Assembly: GCF_031127835.1 (NCBI RefSeq)
Contig: NZ_JARXHX010000003.1
Location: forward strand, 62,001-126,000
Direction of reading: 5' to 3'
DNA from: Pelagicoccus sp. SDUM812002
Lineage (GTDB): Bacteria > Verrucomicrobiota > Verrucomicrobiia > Opitutales > Opitutaceae
Length of the DNA stretch: 64,000 bases
Shown here: piece after piece, positions 1-6,333 of the stretch
Numbering within the stretch: position 1 is the first letter of the stretch
Layout of the letters: every line of letters starts with the position of its first letter
Position numbers and translations under genes: made by a program
Notes under the pieces: generated by a model
What the model was told of the DNA's origin: nothing
The model's database searches: none
What the model saw: the letters and a program-made list of their open reading frames with translations, nothing else

Positions 1-767
1 AAATGTTCGCACCAGAAAGTTACATGGAGAAGTACCGCGGCAAGTTCCTGCCGGAAAGCTCCTTCGAGGGCGTCGATGACGGTCCACGATTTCGCAAGGG
101 TCCCTACGGTTCCCAGCCAGAGGCTCACGCCGCCTTCGCCGCCATGGTCAACCACATGGACGACGACATCGGTGAACTGCTCGCTAAGCTCGACGAGCTA
201 GGGATTGCGGACAACACCCTCATTATCTTCACATCCGACAATGGCCCCCATAGCGAAGCGGGCCACGATCCCGATTTCTTCGGCTCAAACGGCGGCTTAC
301 GCGGCTACAAGCGCGATCTCTACGAGGGCGGCATCCGGGTACCTATGTTGGTCAAGTGGCCAGGCAAAATCGCGGCAACTTCCACCTCCGACCATCTCTC
401 CGCTTTTTGGGACGTCCTTCCCACGGTCGCAGACATCGTTGGACTACCCGTACCGGAAAACACCGACGGCATTTCCTTCCTGCCCAATCTTCTCGGCGAA
501 CAGAACCAAGCAGAACATTCCTACCTCTATTGGGAGTTCCACGAGAAAAAGGGTCGCGTCGCCATTCGCAAAGGGGATTGGAAAGCCGTTCGCTACGACG
601 TTTCGGTCGACCCCGATTCGCCGCTCGAGCTCTACGACCTATCCAAAGACCCGACCGAATCTCGCAACCTCGCCGCCGATCACCCCCAGTTGGTTCGCGA
701 GCTCGATCGCTTGATTCGGGACGCCCGCACCGAGTCGCCGATCGACAAATACAATTTTGCGAAGTAG
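1..767 (+). CDS. Sulfatase (arylsulfatase family), C-terminal part
   Basis: This is the C-terminal half of a type I sulfatase, an enzyme that hydrolyses sulfate esters, probably on algal polysaccharides. The reading frame is open to the left edge, so the N-terminus with the CxPSR formylglycine motif lies outside the window. Visible family signatures are the helix before the metal site (MVNHMDDDIGELLAKL), the metal-binding FTSDNGPH, and the GGLRGYKRDLYEGGIRVPML block that follows it. The tail WKAVRYD...LELYDLSKDPTESRNLA is the usual C-terminal subdomain. An exported location is typical of the family but cannot be checked here. The family call is firm; the substrate cannot be read from this part. 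Confidence 0.93.
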   Translation, partial: MFAPESYMEKYRGKFLPESSFEGVDDGPRFRKGPYGSQPEAHAAFAAMVNHMDDDIGELLAKLDELGIADNTLIIFTSDNGPHSEAGHDPDFFGSNGGLRGYKRDLYEGGIRVPMLVKWPGKIAATSTSDHLSAFWDVLPTVADIVGLPVPENTDGISFLPNLLGEQNQAEHSYLYWEFHEKKGRVAIRKGDWKAVRYDVSVDPDSPLELYDLSKDPTESRNLAADHPQLVRELDRLIRDARTESPIDKYNFAK

Positions 768-786
768 AGGCCGAAGCGTCGGCGTT

Positions 787-820
787 GCAATTGGAGCCCC
801 GACGGCAGCGGGACAATTGC
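787..820. repeat. Inverted repeat GCAATTG / CAATTGC in intergenic region
   Basis: A perfect 7-bp inverted repeat (787-793 and 814-820) flanks a 20-bp GC-rich spacer just after the sulfatase stop. No T-run follows, so it is not a classical terminator. It could be a weak transcript-end hairpin or a regulator site; nothing else in 768-1037 was recognised. Confidence 0.3.
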
Positions 821-1037
821 ACGTTGCACCCCCTGCCGGCTCCTAGAGGCGGAGTGACTCTCTGGCACGAGCCATGCATCCCTCAAATCGCCGCGTCGGA
901 TAACTGGCACAATCGCCTCTTGTACTCCGCGGGTGTTACCAGAGAGACCCCGAATAGGAATCGCCAGCATGTAACCGTTTTCCAGACGCGTCTCGACAAT
1001 AGCCTGAGAATCAGAACCGCAAAAAAGGGATTTAGAC

Positions 1038-1775
1038 ATGAGCAAACAAGCCACCATAGTCCGCATGGTCACGCCTGACCACCTCTGTCCTTGGGGCGTC
1101 AAAGCGAAAGACCTCCTCAAAAGAAACGGCTACGAAATCGATGATCGCCAGCTCGACTCGATGGAAGCCAACAAGAGGTACAAAAGAGATAACGGGTTCG
1201 ACGAGACGCCGCAGATATTTGTTAACGGCGAGCGCCTCGGCACCTACGACGATCTCCGCGAAGGCCTCGGCAAGAAGCCAGACCCAAAAGAGGGCAAAAC
1301 CTACCAGCCCGTGCTTGCCGTCTTCGCCATCACCTTTCTCATGGCCCTCTCCGCAACCTGGGCCAGCGTCGGCGTTTTTGCTCCGATTCGCATCGCCGAA
1401 CTCTTCATCGCCTTCAGCATGTGCGTGCTGGGCATCCTGAAACTACAGGACCTACTTTCCTACGCCACCGGCTTTGTCCAATATGACTTGTTAGCTCGCC
1501 ACTACGTGCCCTACGCCTATGTCTACGCCTTTATCGAGGCGATCGGCGGTGTCTTTATGATTGCCGGGTGGCTCACCCTTCTCGTGGCGCCCATTGTCTT
1601 ATTGGCCAGCACCCTTGGAGCCGTCTCGATCATAAAAGCTGTCTACATCGAGAAACGAGACCTCAACTGCGCTTGCGTGGGCGGCGGCAGCAGCGTGCCG
1701 CTAGGATTCATTTCCCTAAGCGAGAACCTAATCATGATAGCCATGGCCACTTGGATGCTTGTGAAGACGCTCTAG
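1038..1775 (+). CDS. Glutaredoxin-MauE/DoxX-like membrane fusion protein
   Basis: The 245-residue protein joins a glutaredoxin-like domain (about residues 5-80) to a four-helix membrane domain (about 93-245). The thioredoxin-fold part has a single-cysteine active site CPWG at residues 17-20 and the cis-proline segment TPQIFVNGERLGTYDDL. The membrane part resembles MauE/DoxX proteins, which are linked to disulfide handling in the periplasm. It carries a Cys-Ala-Cys pair (NCACVGGGSS) at a membrane border near the C-terminus. I infer that electrons or thiols pass from the glutaredoxin site to the membrane cysteines. The start is the ATG preceded by AAGGGA. It stands alone between the sulfatase and the purO-like gene. 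Function is inferred from the two domains only. Confidence 0.75.
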   Translation: MSKQATIVRMVTPDHLCPWGVKAKDLLKRNGYEIDDRQLDSMEANKRYKRDNGFDETPQIFVNGERLGTYDDLREGLGKKPDPKEGKTYQPVLAVFAITFLMALSATWASVGVFAPIRIAELFIAFSMCVLGILKLQDLLSYATGFVQYDLLARHYVPYAYVYAFIEAIGGVFMIAGWLTLLVAPIVLLASTLGAVSIIKAVYIEKRDLNCACVGGGSSVPLGFISLSENLIMIAMATWMLVKTL

Positions 1776-1869
1776 AGAGCGCTCGGGAACAGGGGGACGC
1801 TGCGGTAGTCGAATAGGCACAAAAAACGTTGCCAGCCCTTGCTCCCGGCATATCCCTCGAAGCCCTATT

Positions 1870-2598
1870 ATGAGCGCTTCAGAAATCGCATCCGCCACCC
1901 TCCAGTCACACGTCGCAGGTAACCCTTACCCAGGTCGCGGCCTCGTCATCGGCAAGTCCGCTTCGGGAGATGCTTGGCAGCAGGTCTACTGGATTATGGG
2001 CCGCAGTCCTAACAGCAGGAACCGCCAGTTCTCGCTGAACGGCACCACGCTCAGCACCGAGCCCTTTGATCCTTCCAAGGTCGAAGACCCGAGCCTAATC
2101 ATCTACGAGGCAATGCTCGAGCTCCCAAATCAATTTCTCGTTTCAAATGGCGACCAGACTCGCACCCTTTGCGACGGACTCGCTGCAGGCAAGACAGCCA
2201 AGCAGGCCCTATCTATTCGCGATCGCGAGCCGGACGCTCCGAACTACACGCCACGCATCACTGGCCAGCTCGACCTCACAGGCGATACCCCGGAAATCGG
2301 CCTATCTATCCTTAAGGCCAACAAGATCGACCCATCGTATTCGGATCGCCACTACTATTACCCGCAAGAACCTGCCAATGGACTCGGCTACGGTCTCACC
2401 ACCTACATGGGTGACGGAAACCCGCTGCCCACCTTCAATGTCGACCCGCTTCTGCTGCCAATCGCAGCCACTCCGGAAGAAACCCTCGACCTCTATTGGA
2501 ACGCGCTCGACGAGGAAAACCGCATCTCCCTAGCCGTTAAAGAAGTGTCCTTCGATGGATCCTCTTCGCGCGTCGTCCTCCGTAACAAATACGCGTAG
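1870..2598 (+). CDS. purO: IMP cyclohydrolase, archaeal PurO type
   Basis: This 242-residue protein matches the IMP_cyclohyd family (PurO), which closes FAICAR to IMP in the last step of purine synthesis. The N-terminal stretch NPYPGRGLVIG followed by YWIMGRSPNSRNR is the diagnostic conserved block of PurO, where it lines the substrate pocket. Length fits single-domain PurO (about 200-240 residues). PurO is best known from archaea; most bacteria use the bifunctional PurH instead. PurE and PurK are encoded about 18 kb downstream and guaB about 50 kb downstream, so the genome makes purines de novo. Whether PurH is also present cannot be seen. The family call is strong; the cellular role is inferred. 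Confidence 0.82.
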   Translation: MSASEIASATLQSHVAGNPYPGRGLVIGKSASGDAWQQVYWIMGRSPNSRNRQFSLNGTTLSTEPFDPSKVEDPSLIIYEAMLELPNQFLVSNGDQTRTLCDGLAAGKTAKQALSIRDREPDAPNYTPRITGQLDLTGDTPEIGLSILKANKIDPSYSDRHYYYPQEPANGLGYGLTTYMGDGNPLPTFNVDPLLLPIAATPEETLDLYWNALDEENRISLAVKEVSFDGSSSRVVLRNKYA

Positions 2599-2663
2599 GA
2601 GCGATCGAGCCAAAGGCGACAACCCTAACTTGCTCACGAAGCAGAGACATCGATCTCCAAGCT

Positions 2664-2689
2664 CTAGCCTTCGCCGCTAGCGTTTTTTT
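2664..2689 (+). terminator. Rho-independent terminator after purO-like gene
   Basis: A 5-bp stem CTAGC/GCTAG (2664-2668 and 2676-2680) with a 7-nt loop is followed by CG and seven T. The stem is short, so efficiency is uncertain, but position and T-run fit termination of the upstream gene. Confidence 0.5.
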
Positions 2690-3017
2690 GTTTCCAGGCC
2701 CCCGTACCCTCTCCCATCCGCCCGAAATCGAACGAGTAGCCCGAGAGAAAAAATCCCGCTGCGAGCGCTGGAAATCCCTCTCGGAGTGGTCTCTCTCAAA
2801 AATTCTGGCTAAGATCTCAGCTTTTCAAGGCCGCTTAGCTTCGAATCACGGCTCTGCCCGCTGCCTTTCCCTACACCTTATGCCAATTACCAATCATCCA
2901 AGCAAGCACCCTGGCTCCGCTTTTGACCGACTTCTGCCGCGAGCAAAAGTCCTCTCTCGTACGGACAACCGACGCTAGCCACCGACTAGCCGACACCCGC
3001 CCGCCTCTCTTGCTTCG
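2690..3017. other. Intergenic stretch with no recognisable gene
   Basis: About 330 bases lie between the putative terminator and the PepSY gene. A 96-codon open frame here has basic, low-complexity composition and no family resemblance, so I treat it as chance. I recognise no riboswitch or Fur box. It presumably holds the promoter and 5' leader of the PepSY operon. Confidence 0.4.
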
Positions 3018-3689
3018 ATGCCTACTGACAGCCTAGAGCACCCAGCTCCGCCTCGCCCCAAAGGAAAGTCCAAGACTCGAAAAGCATTTTGGACCAAGCA
3101 ATTCTATGTGTGGCACTGGGTTAGCAGCGCCATCTGCCTTGTCGCCATGGTCCTTTTCGCCGTAACGGGCATCACCCTCAACCATGCGGGACAAATCACG
3201 GCAAGCCCCGTGGTAGTCGAAACGACAGGCACCCTTCCTCAAACCTTGCTTGAGCAAATTCACTACCAAGAGGGCGAGACACTCGATCAGAAGGCAGCGC
3301 TGCCGCGCGAGCTGCGCCTCTGGATAGACCAAGAGTTGGACGTTGCCGTTGGCGGTCGTGCCTACGAATGGTCAGACGTCGATATCTACCTCGACCTGCC
3401 ACGTCCGGGCGGGGACGCGTGGATGAGCATCGACCGCGAAACCGGAGAGATCGTCTACGAAAAAACGACCCGTGGCCTCATCGCCTACCTCAACGACCTG
3501 CATAAAGGCCGCAATACCGGTGCCACATGGGTCCTCTACATGGACATCTTCTCCGTCGCCTGCGTGATCTTCTGTCTCACCGGACTCGCCTTGCTTTGGG
3601 TGCACGCTAGGAGACGCCCCAGCACCTGGCCAATCGTCGCCGCTGGCTTCCTCATTCCCTTTATCGTCATCGTCATCTTTGTCCACTGA
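3018..3689 (+). CDS. PepSY-associated transmembrane protein
   Basis: A 223-residue inner-membrane protein of the PepSY_TM type. The first helix contains WHWVSSAICLVAMV leading to the signature TGITLNHAG. A periplasmic PepSY-like segment follows (about residues 60-155). The hallmark LHKGRNTGATWVLYMDIFS then opens the second helix, and a third helix ends the chain. Proteins of this group occur with iron-uptake and ferric-reductase-like functions and can pass electrons across the inner membrane. It is the first gene of a four-gene set with DUF2271, DUF4198 and ApbE proteins, which points to an envelope redox role. Its end overlaps the longer possible reading of the next gene. The exact electron donor and acceptor are unknown. 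Confidence 0.85.
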   Translation: MPTDSLEHPAPPRPKGKSKTRKAFWTKQFYVWHWVSSAICLVAMVLFAVTGITLNHAGQITASPVVVETTGTLPQTLLEQIHYQEGETLDQKAALPRELRLWIDQELDVAVGGRAYEWSDVDIYLDLPRPGGDAWMSIDRETGEIVYEKTTRGLIAYLNDLHKGRNTGATWVLYMDIFSVACVIFCLTGLALLWVHARRRPSTWPIVAAGFLIPFIVIVIFVH

Positions 3690-3717
3690 ACGAAGACCCA
3701 CAGCCTTGAATTCACTC

Positions 3718-4239
3718 ATGAACGACCGAACGCTTAAGATTCTCGCCACCTTGTCCTTGCCGAGCATAACCGGACTCCACGCGGGACAATTGACCTCCTC
3801 CATCGAGATCCCTCGCCTCGACGTCGCCGAATACCACCGACCCTACGTCGCCGCTTGGATCGAATCGGAGGAGCGCCAACTCGTCGCCAACCTTGCTGTT
3901 TGGTACGACACCGAAATGGCGGACCGCGAAGGCGAGACTTGGCTCAAAGACCTTCGCCAATGGTGGCGCAAGGGCGGGCGCTCCTTGGAGCTGCCAGTCG
4001 ACGGAGTCACCGGTCCTACCAAACCCGTCGGCAAGCACGAGATGGCGATCGACCTCGACCAAACTGCAATGGCTGAGCTTCCCGCTGGAGAATACTATTT
4101 CGTCGTAGAAGCCTCCCGCGAAGTCGGCGGCCGAGAGCTCCTGCGCATTCCCTTCCAGTGGACGGAAAACCCATCTGCCCAAGGAGAAGTCAGCGGCGAA
4201 CGGGAGCTCGGCAAGGTTACCTTACACATATCCGAATAA
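3718..4239 (+). CDS. DUF2271 periplasmic protein with flavinylation-like motif
   Basis: A DUF2271 protein. The ATG at 3718 is preferred over an upstream in-frame start because it begins a plausible, weakly hydrophobic signal peptide (MNDRTLKILATLSLPSITGL, cleavage near HAG). The mature part is a small beta-rich domain ending LGKVTLHISE. The segment DGVTGPTKPVGKHE (residues 95-108) is the family core. Its D-G-V-T-G-P-T closely resembles the DxxS/TGAT sequence on which ApbE attaches FMN to threonine, with Pro in place of Ala and Thr at residue 101. An ApbE gene is two genes downstream. I infer this protein may be the covalent flavin carrier of the operon. The family call is firm; flavinylation is a hypothesis. 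Confidence 0.8.
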   Translation: MNDRTLKILATLSLPSITGLHAGQLTSSIEIPRLDVAEYHRPYVAAWIESEERQLVANLAVWYDTEMADREGETWLKDLRQWWRKGGRSLELPVDGVTGPTKPVGKHEMAIDLDQTAMAELPAGEYYFVVEASREVGGRELLRIPFQWTENPSAQGEVSGERELGKVTLHISE

Positions 4240-4305
4240 CCCAATCCCCAGACTTTGAATACATCAGCCCGCGAACCGCATTCACCTTCGCTCAATCAAC
4301 CAATT

Positions 4306-5112
4306 ATGAAAACACTCAAGAAAATCGCCGTAGCCACCACCCTCGCCGCAATCGCCACCAGCGCGCTTGCCCATCGCCAGTGGATCCTGCCCTCGACCTC
4401 TATCCTCTCTGGTGAAGATCAATGGATCTCCGTCGAAGCGGCCATTTCGAACAACCTCTACTTTCCCAACCACCACGCAATCGCCCTCGACAACATCACC
4501 GTGCTGGGACCATCGGGCCAAGAGCTCGAAAAGCAGAGCACCGCCCAAGGCAAGATACGCAGTACCTTCGAGCTACAGCTTGAAGCAAGCGGCAGCTACC
4601 GCATCTTCAGCGGACGTGCGGGTATGTTCGCCTCTTGGGAAGAAGACGGCGAGCGCAAGCGCAAGCGGGGCTCGGCCGAAGAATTTGCTGCAATGGATCT
4701 CGCTTCCATGGACAAGCTCCAGCTCCGCGAAAACGCCAGTCGCGTTGAAACCATCGTCACCAGCGGAGCGCCAAGCGAAATCGCCGTCTCCGGCACCGGC
4801 CTCGAATTCGAATTCATCACTCACCCGAACGATCTGTTCACTGGCGAACCCGCTTCTTTCCGCGTTCTCCTAAACGGCGAACCCACCGCTGGCGTCGAAG
4901 TCACCTTCGTTCAAGGAAACGACCGCTTCCGCAACGAAGCAGGAGACCAGACTCTCGTGAGTGACGAGAACGGACTTGTCGAAATCGAATGGCCACAAGC
5001 GGGTCGCTATTGGATCAACGCGAGCTCGAGCATCGCCGGCGGCGATTTCCATGGAGTCCCCCTCGAGCGCAGCGCCAGCTACACCCTCACCGTAGAAGTC
5101 CTGCCCGAGTAG
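4306..5112 (+). CDS. DUF4198 periplasmic protein
   Basis: A 268-residue exported protein of the DUF4198 family, which is found with TonB receptors and metal uptake. The start at 4306 gives a clear signal peptide (MKTLKKIAVATTLAAIATSA, cleaved near LAHRQW). Mature residues begin HRQWILPSTSIL, the conserved His-containing start of this family. The rest is predicted beta-sandwich, ending in an Ig-like region (GVEVTFVQGNDRFR...DENGLVEIEWPQAGRYWINAS) typical of DUF4198. It sits between the DUF2271 and ApbE genes in the same direction, 66 bases after the former. The molecular function is unknown; a metal- or ligand-binding envelope role is inferred from context. Confidence 0.85.
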   Translation: MKTLKKIAVATTLAAIATSALAHRQWILPSTSILSGEDQWISVEAAISNNLYFPNHHAIALDNITVLGPSGQELEKQSTAQGKIRSTFELQLEASGSYRIFSGRAGMFASWEEDGERKRKRGSAEEFAAMDLASMDKLQLRENASRVETIVTSGAPSEIAVSGTGLEFEFITHPNDLFTGEPASFRVLLNGEPTAGVEVTFVQGNDRFRNEAGDQTLVSDENGLVEIEWPQAGRYWINASSSIAGGDFHGVPLERSASYTLTVEVLPE

Positions 5113-5220
5113 GCTTGCTCCTTTCTCGCAAACGCAACCCCTTACAATCGCCTTCCCTAAAATCCAGGGAGGGCGATCTCGCTTTCCAAGGCTAGCCATC
5201 AAACTCACCTGAACTCCGCT

Positions 5221-6231
5221 TTGAGTACCATCCCGCCAGAACCCTTCGTATTCATCCCGGCAGACATCAGCTCTGCTCGCGGGGGAGCCTTTCGCAGCGA
5301 TTGGCAGCTGCACTCCCTTTCCGGCAAGACGATGGGGACCCATTGGTCCGCCAAGTTTTCCTCGTCTCAGCAGCTCGATCCTCACGACATCGAAAGGACG
5401 ATTATCCAATCTTTAGATACCGTCATATCCCAAATGAGTCCATGGGAGACTGACTCCGATCTTCGACGTTACGAAGGTGCCCCCACTGACTCCTGGCTGG
5501 TATTTCACGCCGAAGCCTTTCGCGTCCTCGAGCAAGCCCTCTCCATTGCCCAAGAGACCAGCGGAGCCTACGATCCTACCTTCGCCCAAGCCATCGACCT
5601 GCTTGGATTTGGCCCGTCATCGTTTTCTGAATACTCCTACTCCTCTCCAGAGGTGCAAGACGCTTTCACCCGAGCAGGGTTCCAGCGAGTTGAACTTTCC
5701 CCCGAAACGCGCTCCGTCTACCAACCTGGCGGTTTGACTATTGACCTGTGCTCAATCGCCAAAGGCTTCGCTGTCGACCTTGCCTGCCAAAGGCTCCGCG
5801 AACTCGGGTTGGAAAATTACCTCTTCGAGATCGGAGGCGAAGCGAAAGGATTTGGCTGCAAGCCGGACGGTACTCCTTGGCTCTACGAAATCGAGCTAGC
5901 GCACCATGCGAAAGACAATCTGCCGAGGGCCCAAGTCGCGCTCTGCGGTCTCTCCGTCGCGACTTCCGCCAACTATCTTCTCTACGTGCAATGCAATGGG
6001 CAAAGGGTCGCTCACATCGTCTCCCCGGTCCACCAAGACGAGGCGGACAAGACACTGAGCGTATCCGTTTTTCATGACAATTGTATGAAGGCCGATGCCT
6101 ACGCCACCGCCCTTTTCCTGCAGGGTACTAATGCAGGGCTCGCTTTCGCTGAAAAAAGAAACCTCGCCGCCTTTTTCCAAACAGCGAGCGGTTTCCAGCT
6201 CAGCTCCCAAGCTCGCGAGCTGCTCGCCTAA
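5221..6231 (+). CDS. apbE: FAD:protein FMN transferase
   Basis: ApbE attaches FMN from FAD to a threonine of exported carrier proteins. Family marks are GKTMGTHW near residue 35, where the domain begins, DLCSIAKGFAVD from residue 175 (the flavin and magnesium site), and the following YLFEIGGEAKGFG. Length (336 residues) fits the family. The chosen start is TTG, because the first in-frame ATG would cut into the TMGT motif. No signal peptide or lipobox is visible, whereas many ApbE proteins are periplasmic lipoproteins. Either an upstream start was missed or this enzyme acts in the cytoplasm. It is the last gene of the PepSY-DUF2271-DUF4198 set, and the DUF2271 protein is the likeliest substrate in the window. 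Confidence 0.92.
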   Translation: MSTIPPEPFVFIPADISSARGGAFRSDWQLHSLSGKTMGTHWSAKFSSSQQLDPHDIERTIIQSLDTVISQMSPWETDSDLRRYEGAPTDSWLVFHAEAFRVLEQALSIAQETSGAYDPTFAQAIDLLGFGPSSFSEYSYSSPEVQDAFTRAGFQRVELSPETRSVYQPGGLTIDLCSIAKGFAVDLACQRLRELGLENYLFEIGGEAKGFGCKPDGTPWLYEIELAHHAKDNLPRAQVALCGLSVATSANYLLYVQCNGQRVAHIVSPVHQDEADKTLSVSVFHDNCMKADAYATALFLQGTNAGLAFAEKRNLAAFFQTASGFQLSSQARELLA

Positions 6232-6257
6232 GCGAGCAACCCACTCGAATAACGAAA

Positions 6258-6285
6258 AAAGGCCAGCCTTCTCAGGCTGGCCTTT
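6258..6285. terminator. Bidirectional terminator between apbE and TonB receptor
   Basis: A perfect 11-bp stem AAAGGCCAGCC / GGCTGGCCTTT (6258-6268, 6275-6285) has a 6-nt loop and is preceded by further A residues. It lies between two convergent genes, so it can end transcription from both sides. Confidence 0.88.
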
Positions 6286-6333
6286 CGCAAAACGAGGGCA
6301 ACTAGGTTGCTGACTAAAAACAACCGCGCATTG

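Noticed and set aside
352-1120. Several overlapping frames across the end of the sulfatase and the following spacer
   Set aside because: They are rich in Arg and Ser, typical of out-of-frame reading in GC-rich DNA, and overlap a secure gene.
2688-2978. A 96-codon open frame between the purO-like gene and the PepSY gene
   Set aside because: Composition is basic and irregular, it begins within the T-run of a terminator, and it shows no signal peptide, membrane helix or family motif.
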